Part shown: positions 1-8,610 of the stretch, in pieces | Numbering within the stretch: position 1 is the first letter of the stretch | How the letters are laid out: each line of letters starts with the position of its first letter | Assembly (NCBI GenBank): GCA_000824805.1 | Contig: CCNA01000020.1 | Coordinates: 34,795 to 98,794 of the forward strand | Source of the DNA: Mesorhizobium sp. SOD10 | GTDB taxonomy: Bacteria > Pseudomonadota > Alphaproteobacteria > Rhizobiales > Rhizobiaceae | Direction: 5' to 3' | Length of the DNA stretch: 64,000 nt | Made by a program: the position numbers and the translations under genes | The notes under the pieces: generated by a model | What the model saw: the letters and a program-made list of their open reading frames with translations, nothing else | Told to the model about the DNA's origin: nothing | Database searches by the model: none

Positions 1-648
1 GGCGAGCGCCGCGTCGTGCGGACCGAATGGGACGGCTCGGTCACCGTGCTTGCGGATGCCTTCGAGGGAAGGCGGCTCAACTCGCCGAACGACGTGGTGG
101 TCAAGTCGGACGGCAGCGTCTGGTTCACCGATCCGAATTACGGCATCATCTCCGACTATGTCGGGCGCCGGGCCGAGCAGGAGCAGCCCGGCTGCCGCGT
201 CTACCGCATCGATCCGCAATCCGGTCGCGTCACCGTCGTTGCCGACGATTTCTCGATGCCCAACGGTCTGGCCTTCTCGCCTGACGAGAAGACGCTCTAC
301 ATCGCCGATTCCGGTTATCTGACCGACCGCAGCGCGCCGCATCACGTCAGGTCGTTTGACGTTGCCGGCGACAGGCTGGTAAATTCGCGCGTGTTCGCCG
401 AAATATCGCCGGGCATTCCGGACGGGTTCCGGGTCGATATCGCCGGCAACCTCTGGATCAGCGCCTGGGACGGTGTCCAGTGCCACACGCCGGCCGGTGA
501 ATTGATCGGCAAGATCCTGGTGCCGGAAATGGTGGCGAACGTCGCGTTTGGCGGCGCGCGGCAAAATCGGCTGTTCATCACGGCGACGACTTCTGTCTAT
601 GCCGTGTTCCTCAACGTGCGCGGCCTGAAATATCCGTTTCGCACCTAG
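1..648 (+). CDS. SMP-30/gluconolactonase family protein (5' truncated by window)
   Basis: The reading frame is open from the first base, so the gene begins upstream and only the C-terminal 215 residues are visible. SMP-30/LRE proteins are six-bladed propellers that hydrolyse sugar or aromatic lactones using one divalent metal. The conserved NSPNDVVVKSDGSVWFTDP segment is present, followed by MPNGLAFSPDEKTLYIADS, which carries the family Asn and Asp metal ligands, and then a PDGFRVD blade and an FITATTSVY end. No signal peptide can be judged. It precedes a LysR gene on the same strand and belongs by theme with the lactonase-like and dehydrogenase genes downstream. Family assignment is firm; the substrate is unknown. 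Confidence 0.88.
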   Translation, partial: GERRVVRTEWDGSVTVLADAFEGRRLNSPNDVVVKSDGSVWFTDPNYGIISDYVGRRAEQEQPGCRVYRIDPQSGRVTVVADDFSMPNGLAFSPDEKTLYIADSGYLTDRSAPHHVRSFDVAGDRLVNSRVFAEISPGIPDGFRVDIAGNLWISAWDGVQCHTPAGELIGKILVPEMVANVAFGGARQNRLFITATTSVYAVFLNVRGLKYPFRT

Positions 649-701
649 GGATCGAAGGCTTCGGGCAGGGCACCGCCCGGCGGCGGGTTGGGTGGGTTGA
701 G

Positions 702-1631
702 TTGGACACGAAGCAGCTACAGGTCTTCATCGCGGTCGGCTCGGCGGGCAGTTTCTCGAAGGCCGCTGTCGATCTCAACGTCACCCAGCCGATGATCACG
801 CGCCATATCCGCGGGCTCGAAGAGGAACTGGGTGTCGAACTGTTCCACCGCAACGGTCGCGGCGTGGTGCTGACCGAAGCCGGCGCGCTGTTGAAATCGC
901 ATGCCGACGAGATCGTCGAGCGCATGCGCCTCGCGCAAAACGCCGTGTCCAATCTCAGGGCTTCGCCGCGCGGCCGGCTGGTGCTCGGCGTTCCGCCCTC
1001 GGTCGGCACGGTGCTGACGGTGCCGCTGGTCAAGAAGATCAAGAACGAGTTCCCGAATGTCGCCCTGCAGGTCATCGAGGGCTTCAGCGGCCACATCCTG
1101 GAATGGCTGATCGCCGGCCGCATCGACGCTGCGGTGCTCTACAACTCGCCCAACCACCCTTCGGTGCTGACCGAGCCGCTCGCCGATGACGAGCTTTTCC
1201 TGATCGGTCCGGCGCTGGCCGAACCTCTGCTGCCGCGCGGCCCGGTCGGCCTCAACGTGCTTGCGGAACTGCCGATGATCCTGCCGAGCCGGCCGCATGG
1301 CCTGCGCCGGCTGATCGACAACATCGTCGCCGAGCACGGCATCTATCCGCGCATCGAGATGGAGCTGGAAGCGATGCCGTCGACGCTGCTGCTTGTCGAG
1401 GAGGGCGGCGGCTACACGGTCCTGCCCTATGCCTCCGTGCATCTGCTTGCCGAAGCCGGCCGGATCGAGGTCTGGCCGTTCGAGCCGCAGATCACGCGCA
1501 AGCTGATCCTTGCCACCTCGTCGCAGAAACCGATGTCCTCGACGTTTCGTCCGCTGTTTCGCGCCGTGCGCACGGAACTGAGGGATATCATCTCCACCCA
1601 TGTCTGGAAGCCGCCGCAGCACAGTCGCTGA
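702..1631 (+). CDS. LysR-family transcriptional regulator
   Basis: This 309-residue protein has an N-terminal winged helix-turn-helix (about residues 1-60, KQLQVFIAVGSAGSFSKAA) and a LysR substrate-binding domain from about residue 90 (GRLVLGVPPSVGTVLTVPLV). The start is a TTG. It is clearly paralogous to the regulator at 30011: both share NGRG-V-LTEAG, PPSVG, VIEGFSGH-LEWL and a MILP-RPHGLR stretch. It converges on the PrpD-like gene at 1653, and each paralogue accompanies its own PrpD and dehydrogenase set. It probably controls this catabolic locus, but no binding site could be assigned to it. The effector is unknown. Confidence 0.9.
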   Translation: MDTKQLQVFIAVGSAGSFSKAAVDLNVTQPMITRHIRGLEEELGVELFHRNGRGVVLTEAGALLKSHADEIVERMRLAQNAVSNLRASPRGRLVLGVPPSVGTVLTVPLVKKIKNEFPNVALQVIEGFSGHILEWLIAGRIDAAVLYNSPNHPSVLTEPLADDELFLIGPALAEPLLPRGPVGLNVLAELPMILPSRPHGLRRLIDNIVAEHGIYPRIEMELEAMPSTLLLVEEGGGYTVLPYASVHLLAEAGRIEVWPFEPQITRKLILATSSQKPMSSTFRPLFRAVRTELRDIISTHVWKPPQHSR

Positions 1632-1652
1632 GGTCGCTCGGCGGCTTGTCGT

Positions 1653-3026
1653 TTACGCCTTCGGCCGCGCCAGCGCCATGATCGAACCGGCGTCGCTGAC
1701 GCCGCGCAGCGCCCACAGCCCGTCGGCAAACGCGCCGGCATCGATCGCCGGGCAGCCATAGCGGGCGAGGGCGGCGAATTTGTCGCGCAGCGCGGCATCC
1801 GTCATCGGCCGCGCCGGACTGCCGGTGGCGGCCAGCTCGCTCGTCTCGAAATGCGATCCGTCGCCGCAGCGGACGGAGATGTATGCCGCCTCGACCGGAA
1901 TGGCTTCGTCCGTCTCGATCGGACGCACCTTGGCGCGCAATGCCTTCACCTCGGGATCATTCACCGCCGCGTCGCTGAAATCGGCTGCGCCCGCCGTGCC
2001 GCGCAACAGGGCGACGGCGACGGCATGCTGCGCGCTGACCTGTGCCTCCCGGCCCGTGGTGACGTCGGGCCTGTCGGCGCGGGCCTTGAGCAGCGGGCAG
2101 CCGCGCACTGTGATGTCGCTGACCAAGTCGGCGGAGAAATCAGGCTTTCGACGCAGGGTGAGGCATGCGTCGATGACAGGGTTGAGCACCACGCCGCAGG
2201 GATATGGCTTGAACATGTTGCGCAGGTTTTCCCAGTCGCTGCCCAGCCCGCGCTCGATCAGCTCGGGCTGCGGCGCGTCGCACAACACCTTGAGGAAACC
2301 GCGCGGGCCTTCGAGCGGCATTGGCGGTCCCCCGACCCCACCCTGCGCCATCAGCGCCGCGAGCAGGCCGCCGCGCGCGGCGGCGCCGACGCCGACGCTT
2401 TTGGCCATAAAACCCAGTGTTTCGACGAGGCCGGATGCCTGGGCGGAAGCATTGCCGAAGGCCCAGAGGATTTCCTCCTCGCCAAGATCGAGCAACTTCG
2501 CCGCGGCCGCGGCGGCGCCGAAGATCCCGCAGGTCGAGGTAATGTGCCAGCCGCGATTGTAGTGGCCCGGCGAGATCGCATTGCCTATCCGGCAGGTCAC
2601 CTCCACGCCGAGCACGAAGGCGTGCAGCAGCTCCGTCCCGCTGACCGGCCGGGACTCGGCCAGGGCAAGGACGACGGGCGCCACGGGCGCGGTCGGGTGG
2701 ATGATCGTGCCTTGATGGGTGTCGTCGAAATCGAACACGTTCATCGACGCCGCGTTGAGGAAAGCCGCGGTCGGCGCATCGCGCTTGGCCTCATGACCGA
2801 TCACGGTCGCCGCTTCCCCGGCGGAGAAGGGCGCGAGGCTCGCCGCAAGGCGCAGGATCGCCTGGTCGGATGAGCCGCCAAGCGCCGTCCCGAAACCGTT
2901 GAAGAGGGCGCGCAGCGCATGCTGCCGCACGGGCTCCGGCACGTCGCTCCATTGCAAATTGCGCACGAACGCCGCAAGCCGGCGCGACAGGCCCGGAGCA
3001 ATCGCCTGAGGGGAATTGGCACTCAT
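1653..3026 (-). CDS. MmgE/PrpD family protein
   Basis: A 457-residue cytosolic protein of the MmgE/PrpD fold, which includes 2-methylcitrate dehydratase, cis-aconitate decarboxylase and iminodisuccinate epimerase. Typical features are the N-terminal LRALFNGFGTALGG helix, the DFDDTHQGTIIHPTAPV segment containing the conserved Asp and His cluster, and FKPYPCGVVLNPVIDACL in the middle. The ATG at 3026 is preferred because the longer open frame begins inside the upstream dehydrogenase gene. It is last in a probable minus-strand operon (5787 to 1653) with an SDR, an MBL hydrolase and a 3-hydroxyacid dehydrogenase. A paralogue lies at 27403. It probably dehydrates or isomerises an organic acid intermediate. 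Confidence 0.88.
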   Translation of the reverse strand: MSANSPQAIAPGLSRRLAAFVRNLQWSDVPEPVRQHALRALFNGFGTALGGSSDQAILRLAASLAPFSAGEAATVIGHEAKRDAPTAAFLNAASMNVFDFDDTHQGTIIHPTAPVAPVVLALAESRPVSGTELLHAFVLGVEVTCRIGNAISPGHYNRGWHITSTCGIFGAAAAAAKLLDLGEEEILWAFGNASAQASGLVETLGFMAKSVGVGAAARGGLLAALMAQGGVGGPPMPLEGPRGFLKVLCDAPQPELIERGLGSDWENLRNMFKPYPCGVVLNPVIDACLTLRRKPDFSADLVSDITVRGCPLLKARADRPDVTTGREAQVSAQHAVAVALLRGTAGAADFSDAAVNDPEVKALRAKVRPIETDEAIPVEAAYISVRCGDGSHFETSELAATGSPARPMTDAALRDKFAALARYGCPAIDAGAFADGLWALRGVSDAGSIMALARPKA

Positions 3027-3046
3027 CGGCTGCGTTCCGGCCGGCG

Positions 3047-3955
3047 TCAGGCCAGGGCCTTCTTGCCGGCAACCGTCACGCCGGCCCAACCTTCGATCGG
3101 CTTGATGATTTCAGTCAGGTCCGCATCCGCGCCGAGATCGCTCTTCGCCACGGTCAGCAACTGCCGCACCGCGCCGCCGACGATCATCGGCACGCCCAGC
3201 GCGTCGCTCTCCTCGAGGCAGAGGCGGATGTCCTTGGCCGACAGCCCGATGGCGAAGCCGAAATCGAAGCCGCGGGTAAGGACGAATTTCGGGATCTTCG
3301 TCATCGTCGCGTTGGAGCTGCCGCTGCCCGAATTGATGACCTCGAGCATCACGTCCGGATCGAGCCCGGCCTTGGTGCCGAGCACGAGCGCTTCGGACGC
3401 GATCGACAACGCCGTCACCGACATCAGGTTGTTGATCACCTTGATCATCTGGCCCATGCCCGGCTCCAGGCCGACATGGACCGGTTTGCCGAGCGTTTCG
3501 AGGACCGGGCGGATCGTTTCCATCGTCGCCGCGCCGCAAGCGGCCATCATTGCCAGCGTACCTTTTTCAGCGCCGCCCACGCCGCCGCTCACCGGGCAGT
3601 CGGCCAAGGCGATGCCGGCAGCCTCGAGGCCTTCCGCGACGAGGCGCTCCGTCCGCGGACCGGTGGTGGAGAGGTCGATGACGATGCTCGCGCCCTTGGC
3701 GGACGCAAGCCCGTCGGCGCCAAGGCAAACGGCCTGCACGATCTCCGGCGTCGGCAGCGAAAGCAGCACCACGTCGCAGCTCTTCGCCAGCTCGGCGGGA
3801 GTCGCGGCTTTGCTTGCGCCCAGAGCTGCCAGCGCGTCGACGGCGTTGGCATTCGTGTCATACACGCTGACGCCGTAGCCGGCCGCCATCAGGCGCTTCG
3901 CCATCGGCGTTCCCATCCTGCCGGCGCCAGCCAGGCCAAGCTTGAGATCAGTCAT
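3047..3955 (-). CDS. NAD(P)-dependent 3-hydroxyisobutyrate dehydrogenase-like oxidoreductase
   Basis: A 302-residue beta-hydroxyacid dehydrogenase. The N-terminal Rossmann motif is LGLAGAGRMGTPMAKRL, the substrate-binding signature DCPVSGGVGGAEKGTLAMM lies near residue 120, and the catalytic lysine sits in GQMIKVINNLM. The family oxidises 3-hydroxyisobutyrate, tartronate semialdehyde or related short hydroxyacids. Two ATGs are possible (3967 and 3955); the second is chosen because GGAG lies six bases before it. It is 20 bases upstream of the PrpD-like gene and downstream of the MBL hydrolase in the same operon. The second copy at 28901 is similarly paired with a PrpD gene. Substrate not determined. 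Confidence 0.9.
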   Translation of the reverse strand: MTDLKLGLAGAGRMGTPMAKRLMAAGYGVSVYDTNANAVDALAALGASKAATPAELAKSCDVVLLSLPTPEIVQAVCLGADGLASAKGASIVIDLSTTGPRTERLVAEGLEAAGIALADCPVSGGVGGAEKGTLAMMAACGAATMETIRPVLETLGKPVHVGLEPGMGQMIKVINNLMSVTALSIASEALVLGTKAGLDPDVMLEVINSGSGSSNATMTKIPKFVLTRGFDFGFAIGLSAKDIRLCLEESDALGVPMIVGGAVRQLLTVAKSDLGADADLTEIIKPIEGWAGVTVAGKKALA

Positions 3956-4028
3956 TGTCGTCTCCATACGATTTTGTGATGAACACCCCGAGGTTTTCGA
4001 CCGTCAGGGGCATCGATCAAGAAGGCGC

Positions 4029-4829
4029 TCACGGCGCCCCGGGGATCGGGTCGAGGTCGAGACGCACGATGTCGTCCACGCCCGCCAGGGCGGCGGGATA
4101 GCGGGCGAGCACCAGCGGATCGTGGCCCGGGATGATGTGGTTCGGCGTGCTGGCGAGCTTCTTCATGGTGGCGTAGCCGTCCAGCATGTCGGTTGCGCTT
4201 TCCAGCACCGGGAAAGGCCGGTTCTGCTCGAAATTCGCGTAGAAATGCGATGCGTCAGAGCCGAGCACCACCCAACCGCGCTGCGTCTTCACTCGGATCA
4301 CCTGCAGGCCTTTCGAGTGGCCGCCGACGCGATGAACGGTGAGGTTCGGAGCGACTTCGGAGACGCCGTCATGGAAAGTCACGCGCCCGGCATAGAGCTT
4401 GCCGATCATGCTGGCCACGTCCTCGTAGTCGAACGGATGCCGGAGATAGCTGTGGCACATGCAGCGTCCCGTGCAGTAGGCCATCTCCACGTCCTGGACG
4501 TGATAGCGGGCCTTCGGGAACAGCTCGTGATTGCCGGCATGGTCGAAATGCATGTGCGAGATGATGACATCCTCGACCTTGTCCGGATCGATGCCGATCA
4601 TCTTCAGCCCTTCGCCGACCGGGCGCAGCAGATTGCGTTGGCGCCGGTCCGCGACTTTCGCGTCGAAGCCCGTGTCGAACACGAAAGTGCGCGATTTGCC
4701 GACGATCGCCCAGACGAAATAGTCGAGCGGCATCGGGCCGTCATGCGGGTCGCCGCCGATGAAATTCGCCGCCGCGTTGCGGTCGTGGTGGCCGTAACGG
4801 ATGGCGTAGACTTCGTAGAGGTCGTCCAT
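4029..4829 (-). CDS. MBL-fold hydrolase, N-acyl homoserine lactonase-like
   Basis: A 266-residue metallo-beta-lactamase fold protein with the dinuclear metal motif HMHFDHAGNHE near residue 90, a later metal-ligand region GGHSKGLQVIRVKT and an IIPGHDPLV end. The overall pattern (FVFDTGFDAKVADRRQRN) is that of the AiiA/AttM-like lactonase branch. In rhizobia such proteins often open lactones in catabolic operons, so quorum quenching need not be the role. It sits between the SDR and the 3-hydroxyacid dehydrogenase under the probable control of the LacI operator at 5817. Similar proteins lie at 7690 and 18640. Confidence 0.85.
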   Translation of the reverse strand: MDDLYEVYAIRYGHHDRNAAANFIGGDPHDGPMPLDYFVWAIVGKSRTFVFDTGFDAKVADRRQRNLLRPVGEGLKMIGIDPDKVEDVIISHMHFDHAGNHELFPKARYHVQDVEMAYCTGRCMCHSYLRHPFDYEDVASMIGKLYAGRVTFHDGVSEVAPNLTVHRVGGHSKGLQVIRVKTQRGWVVLGSDASHFYANFEQNRPFPVLESATDMLDGYATMKKLASTPNHIIPGHDPLVLARYPAALAGVDDIVRLDLDPIPGAP

Positions 4830-4887
4830 GGATAGCTCCCTTCAGCGCCGTGCCCGCGCGAGCATGTCGGTTGGTTTCAGCGCCGGC

Positions 4888-5787
4888 TCAACTTGCCAGC
4901 CAGCCCGCTTCGACCGGCAGCACGGACCCGGTCATGTCGCGGGCGATCGGGCCGCACAGGAAGACCAGCAGGTCCGAGATGCTCCCGGCGGAGACGAAAT
5001 TGCCGCCCGGCTGCTTGCCTTCGAGGAAGAGCCGCTCGGCCGCCGTCCGATCGATGCCGCGTTCCGCCATCAGCCTCGCCACCCGTTCTTCCGTGCCCGG
5101 CGTCAGCACCGAACCCGGGCAGAGGCTGTGACAGGTCACGTCGCGGTCCAGGTTCTCCAGCGCCACGGCGCGGGTCAAGCCGAGGATAGCAGACTTCGTC
5201 GTCACATAGCCGACGCGGTCGGTCGTTCCGCGCATGCCGTAGACCGAGGTGATGTTGAAGATCCGGCCGAAATTCCGGTTGCGCATGTTGGGGAGCAGAA
5301 GCCGGATGGCGTGGAACGCGGCGGAGAGGTTGACCGCCAGCGCAAGGTCCCACTGCTCGGCCGGAAAATCCATGACCGGCGCGAAGTGCCGGACGACCGC
5401 ATTGTTGACGAGGATGTCGATCGGGCCAAGCACCGACATCGCGGCATTGATCAGTCCTTCGACCCCCGACCGCGTCGAGAGATCGGCCTTGTGGTAGGCG
5501 ACACGGGCGCCCGTCTTGCGGGCGAGCTCATCGCGTTGCGCCTGGATCTGCTCGGCGTCTTCCAGCCCGTGCAGCATGACGCCGCATCCGGCCTCGGCAA
5601 GCCTTGCCGCCATCGCCTGCCCGAGACCAGCGGTGGAGCCCGTGATCAAGGCGGTGCATTCGTTGAGCGGCTTCGCCCAGGTGGAGGGCGCCGCCCCCTC
5701 GGCTTCCTTCGACAAGCTCAAATCCTGTTCCGCCACTCTGCGAGCATTGCCAAGACCCTTCGTTCCTACCGACAGCCCGCCAGGCAC
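4888..5787 (-). CDS. SDR family oxidoreductase
   Basis: A short-chain dehydrogenase with the nucleotide motif ALITGSTAGLGQAMAARL and the catalytic YVTTK (Tyr-x-x-x-Lys), plus the NNAVVRHFAPV and CPGSVLTPG segments. It uses NAD(P)H to oxidise a hydroxyl or reduce a carbonyl, probably of a sugar acid derivative. The open frame gives 299 residues, but the first roughly 45 residues precede the Rossmann fold and look atypical. The start is a GTG, no convincing Shine-Dalgarno is visible, and an internal start is possible. It is the first gene of the minus-strand operon, with a LacI-type operator 30 bases upstream. Confidence 0.87.
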   Translation of the reverse strand: MPGGLSVGTKGLGNARRVAEQDLSLSKEAEGAAPSTWAKPLNECTALITGSTAGLGQAMAARLAEAGCGVMLHGLEDAEQIQAQRDELARKTGARVAYHKADLSTRSGVEGLINAAMSVLGPIDILVNNAVVRHFAPVMDFPAEQWDLALAVNLSAAFHAIRLLLPNMRNRNFGRIFNITSVYGMRGTTDRVGYVTTKSAILGLTRAVALENLDRDVTCHSLCPGSVLTPGTEERVARLMAERGIDRTAAERLFLEGKQPGGNFVSAGSISDLLVFLCGPIARDMTGSVLPVEAGWLAS

Positions 5788-5816
5788 CCGACTGCCCTGC
5801 AGGTCTCGACTTTATA

Positions 5817-5832
5817 TTGGTACCGGTAACAA
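5817..5832. promoter_or_regulatory. LacI-type operator, site 1
   Basis: TTGGTACCGGTAACAA, a near-perfect palindrome centred on CG, lies 30 bases before the SDR gene and downstream of the LacI-family gene. It is one of four matches to TTGNTACCGRTANCAA in this locus. Its form fits LacI/GalR operators, and it would repress the SDR-MBL-dehydrogenase-PrpD operon. Confidence 0.75.
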
Positions 5833-5888
5833 AATGCAATCGCAGAAAAGCGGGGGAGCGGTGTCGCAGTTCCGGTCCCAGGGGCGGG

Positions 5889-6929
5889 TCAGGTGCTCTC
5901 GCGCTGGATGACTTCGAACTTGAGGTCGACGACGCTGCCGCGCAGGTGATCGGCGCCGTCGATGATGCGGCTCAAAAGGATCCGCGCCGTCCGCTCGCCG
6001 ATATCGTAGCGCGGCAGCCGCAAGGTTGTGATGGAGGGGCTGACATGCCGCAACAGGTCGACATCGTCGAAGCTGGCGAGCGCGATGCGGCCGGGCACCG
6101 ACCAGTTGCGGCGCTGGCACTCGAACAGCGCGCCGGCGGCCAGAACTTCGCCGGCGCAGAAAAGCGCGTCGACCTCCGGCACGCTCTGCATCACCCGCGC
6201 CACCACTTCGGCGCCGGCGGCAAGACCGCGCCCGGTTTCCAGCACCATGCGCGGGTCGGGATCGTGTCCCAATTGCTTGAGCGCAGCCAAATATCCTTTC
6301 AGGCGGTCCTGAGAGCGGTCATTGTGCACGGAATAGAGGCTGGCGAAGGCGATCCTGCGGTAACCGAGCCTGCCGAGATGCATGGTCATCGCGTAAGAAG
6401 CATCGCGATTTGAATAGCTTACGACCATGTCGAGCGGTTCTTTGGGGATGTTTCCGTTCTCGACCACCGGAATGCCGGACTTGCGGATCTTCTCGATCGC
6501 CTGGGGCGTATGCTCCGTGCTGTGCAGCACGAGCCCACCGACCCGATGGCTGAGGAAGACGGTGATGAGTTCCTCTTCCTCATTGGGATCATAGCCCGAT
6601 TCCGCGATCATCAGTTGGAAGCCGGAGCGCTTCAGCACCTCCGACAGGCCCTTGACCGTCTGCGTGTAGATCGAATTGTCGATGCTGGGCACGATGAGCC
6701 CGATGGTCGTCGAGCGGTTCGAGGACAGGCTGCCCGCCAGGTGGTTCGGCAGGTAGCCGATCTCGCGAACCGCCGTCAGCACGCGTTCGCGCATCTCCTC
6801 GGATACTTTGCCGGGCTCGTTCAGGACCCGCGAGACGGTCATGGTGGAGACCCCGGCGCGAACCGCGACGTCGCGCATTCGGGCGCTTCCGTTGCGCCTT
6901 TCTGGATTGTCGGATGATCGCCTGGGCAT
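5889..6929 (-). CDS. LacI-family transcriptional repressor
   Basis: A 346-residue regulator with an N-terminal LacI helix-turn-helix (MRDVAVRAGVSTMTVSRVLN, residues about 18-37), hinge YLPNHLAGSLSSNRS, and a periplasmic-binding-protein-like core (TTIGLIVPSIDNSIYTQTV onward) that binds a small effector, usually a sugar or sugar acid. It is similar in layout to GntR-type LacI regulators. The gene is flanked by two palindromic sites (5817 and 7017), and two more lie at 9470 and 9600, so it very likely autoregulates and controls the surrounding genes. The start ATG at 6929 has no clear Shine-Dalgarno. Confidence 0.93.
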   Translation of the reverse strand: MPRRSSDNPERRNGSARMRDVAVRAGVSTMTVSRVLNEPGKVSEEMRERVLTAVREIGYLPNHLAGSLSSNRSTTIGLIVPSIDNSIYTQTVKGLSEVLKRSGFQLMIAESGYDPNEEEELITVFLSHRVGGLVLHSTEHTPQAIEKIRKSGIPVVENGNIPKEPLDMVVSYSNRDASYAMTMHLGRLGYRRIAFASLYSVHNDRSQDRLKGYLAALKQLGHDPDPRMVLETGRGLAAGAEVVARVMQSVPEVDALFCAGEVLAAGALFECQRRNWSVPGRIALASFDDVDLLRHVSPSITTLRLPRYDIGERTARILLSRIIDGADHLRGSVVDLKFEVIQREST

Positions 6930-7016
6930 GTTTGTTATCGCTCGGTCCGGCCCGCGCGCATCAAATCATTCCCTTGTCAAACAAACAAGCCGTTGGCGCG
7001 GGTTGGAGCAATTCTG

Positions 7017-7032
7017 TTGTTACCGATATCAA
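7017..7032. promoter_or_regulatory. LacI-type operator, site 2
   Basis: TTGTTACCGATATCAA, between the divergent LacI-family gene (start 6929) and the small gene at 7089. It matches the four-site consensus with TACCG in the left half and a variable base at position 4. Expected to serve both autoregulation and control of the 7089-8568 transcript. Confidence 0.7.
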
Positions 7033-7088
7033 AATCGGGTAATGCCCAAGAGAGGAGGACGCCGCGATGCCGGCGTGGAGGATTTGCG

Positions 7089-7631
7089 ATGGGCGTGTAT
7101 TCCTGCGTCGGCGTGACGGAGCAGTCGCTGCTGCGCTATGCCGACGCCGCGCGTGACGCGCAGCGATTGATCAGCCAGACCCTGACCCAGCTGTCCGGCT
7201 ATGCGCTGTTCCTGCTGACGTCGCGCCGCCAGGCGGCGCTGGCCGAGGGCGCTCTGGCAGGAGCGAGACAGGCCGTGATGCAGGCGGCCGAAGCCGTTCG
7301 CGCCTTGCAGGCGCCGGAGCCGGCCGCGCACCATTATCATCATATGCGCGGCGCCGCCGAGACGCTCATGGAAGCCTGCGCCGCGGCGACGGCTTGCCGC
7401 GGGGCGCAGGACAGGTCGGACAAGCGGTTCGACACGCTGACGCGCGCTTTGCGCGCGACGAGCGACCATCTGCGGGCGACGACGCGCCTGCTGCCGGGCT
7501 TCGAGCTCGTCGATTTCGGCCAGGCCTGTTGCGCCACACACGCGCCGCGCCTTTCCGGCCAAGGCATCGAGAGCAATTCCAGGAAAAGTGTGAGCGGTTT
7601 TCCGTCCGGAATTGCGTCAACAAGGAGATAG
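7089..7631 (+). CDS. Hypothetical helical protein ending in a repeat element
   Basis: A 180-residue protein that I do not recognise. It is Ala-rich and almost entirely predicted helical (LLRYADAARDAQRLISQTL, then QAVMQAAEAVRALQAPEP), with HHYHHM near the middle. There is no signal peptide or membrane span. The start at 7089 has GGAGG seven bases upstream; an upstream in-frame start is unlikely because it would include the operator region. The last roughly 20 codons lie inside the RIME-like repeat beginning at 7571, so the original C-terminus was probably replaced when the repeat inserted. It lies under LacI-type site 2 and precedes an MBL hydrolase on the same strand. Confidence 0.55.
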   Translation: MGVYSCVGVTEQSLLRYADAARDAQRLISQTLTQLSGYALFLLTSRRQAALAEGALAGARQAVMQAAEAVRALQAPEPAAHHYHHMRGAAETLMEACAAATACRGAQDRSDKRFDTLTRALRATSDHLRATTRLLPGFELVDFGQACCATHAPRLSGQGIESNSRKSVSGFPSGIASTRR

Positions 7632-7667
7632 AGCGGTTCGCCGTTTCCGTGAAACGGCGAACCGCTC
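7571..7667 (+). repeat. RIME-like two-palindrome intergenic repeat, copy 1
   Basis: The first palindrome is framed by GCAATTCC (7573) and GGAATTGC (7608), with nested GGAAAA and TTTTCC. The second is a perfect 17-bp stem (7631-7647 with 7651-7667) carrying GAGCGGTTC at its outer end. The same organisation and almost the same first half recur at 28802. The layout matches the RIME class of rhizobial repeats. It supplies the C-terminal codons of the preceding gene and ends 22 bases before the next. Confidence 0.85.
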
Positions 7668-7689
7668 CAGCCTATCAAGGGAGGATTGA

Positions 7690-8568
7690 ATGGCACACTA
7701 CTCGATCTGGGTGCTCGAATACGCGGCGGTGGAGAAATTCCCCTTCAGCGTCATGATGTACGGGCCGCAGCACCAGGGCACGCGCAAGCTTCCCTATGCC
7801 TATGCGCTTCTGAAGGGCGGCGGCGAAACCATCCTGATCGATACCGGCTACGACCATGTCGCCTATGGCGAGCAACTGGCCACCGCCTATGGCGTCTCGA
7901 ACTATCACGGCCCGCGGGCGGTTCTTGCCGAATGCGGCGTGAAGCCGGAGGACGTGACCAGCGTTTTCATCACCCATGCCCATTTCGACCATATGGGCGC
8001 CATGCATTTGTTTCCCAACGCCAAATTCTACGTTCAGAAGAGCGAGCTGGACAAATGGGTGTGGGCCCTCACGCTCGGGCCGGAATACCGCTTCCTGGTC
8101 GGCGGCGGCGATCCGGCCGATATCGTGCGCGCGGTCGAGGCGGCGAAGGAAGGCCGCATGATCTGCATCGACGGCGACCAGGAAAACGTGCTGCCGGGGA
8201 TCGACGTCCATCTCGCCGCCGACACCCACACTTACGGCAGCATGTATGTGACCGTCCGCAACGACGGCACCGGCGGCGGCGAGGATCGCTGGATATTCGC
8301 CGGCGATCTTATCTACACCTACGACAACTTGACCGGGCTCGATCCGGCCGCGCCGCAGATCGTGCCCATCGGGCTGGCCGTCGGCAGCCAGCACAATCTG
8401 ATCTTCTCCAGCGCCGAAATGCTGAAATCGGTCGGCGGCGAGGTGCGCAGGGTGATCCCGGTACATGAGGACCGGCTGCGCACGACATTCCCGTCTCGGC
8501 TGACGGACAAGGGGCTTCAGGTGGTGGAGATCGCCCTCGCCAAGGGCGAGAAGAGCTGCGTCGCCTGA
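7690..8568 (+). CDS. MBL-fold hydrolase, N-acyl homoserine lactonase-like
   Basis: A 292-residue metallo-beta-lactamase fold protein. The metal motif THAHFDHMGAMH lies near residue 97, with upstream ILIDTGYDHVAYG, the Asp ligand region IFAGDLIYTYDNLTG and a C-terminal VIPVHEDRL histidine. An AGGGAGG sequence precedes the ATG. It is most likely a lactone hydrolase acting in the cytosol on an imported or internally made lactone. It follows the repeat element and converges on the SDR gene at 8611, with a shared hairpin between them. Confidence 0.86.
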   Translation: MAHYSIWVLEYAAVEKFPFSVMMYGPQHQGTRKLPYAYALLKGGGETILIDTGYDHVAYGEQLATAYGVSNYHGPRAVLAECGVKPEDVTSVFITHAHFDHMGAMHLFPNAKFYVQKSELDKWVWALTLGPEYRFLVGGGDPADIVRAVEAAKEGRMICIDGDQENVLPGIDVHLAADTHTYGSMYVTVRNDGTGGGEDRWIFAGDLIYTYDNLTGLDPAAPQIVPIGLAVGSQHNLIFSSAEMLKSVGGEVRRVIPVHEDRLRTTFPSRLTDKGLQVVEIALAKGEKSCVA

Positions 8569-8579
8569 ACGGGGACGGC

Positions 8580-8604
8580 AAGGCAGGGGGCAACCCCCTG
8601 CCTT
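8580..8604. terminator. Bidirectional hairpin between convergent genes
   Basis: AAGGCAGGGGG and CCCCCTGCCTT form a perfect 11-bp stem with a CAA loop, in the 42-base gap between the stop codons of the MBL hydrolase and the SDR gene. There is no clear T run, but position and strength fit a shared terminator. Confidence 0.75.
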
Positions 8605-8610
8605 GAGGCC

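Noticed and set aside
1851..2873. Long plus-strand open frame opposite the first PrpD gene
   Set aside because: High-GC antisense shadow; the minus-strand protein has clear family motifs and this frame has none.
4029..8568. Quorum-quenching role for the AHL-lactonase-like MBL proteins
   Set aside because: Family resemblance alone does not support it; operon context and shared operators point to lactone hydrolysis in catabolism, and no luxI or luxR gene is present.
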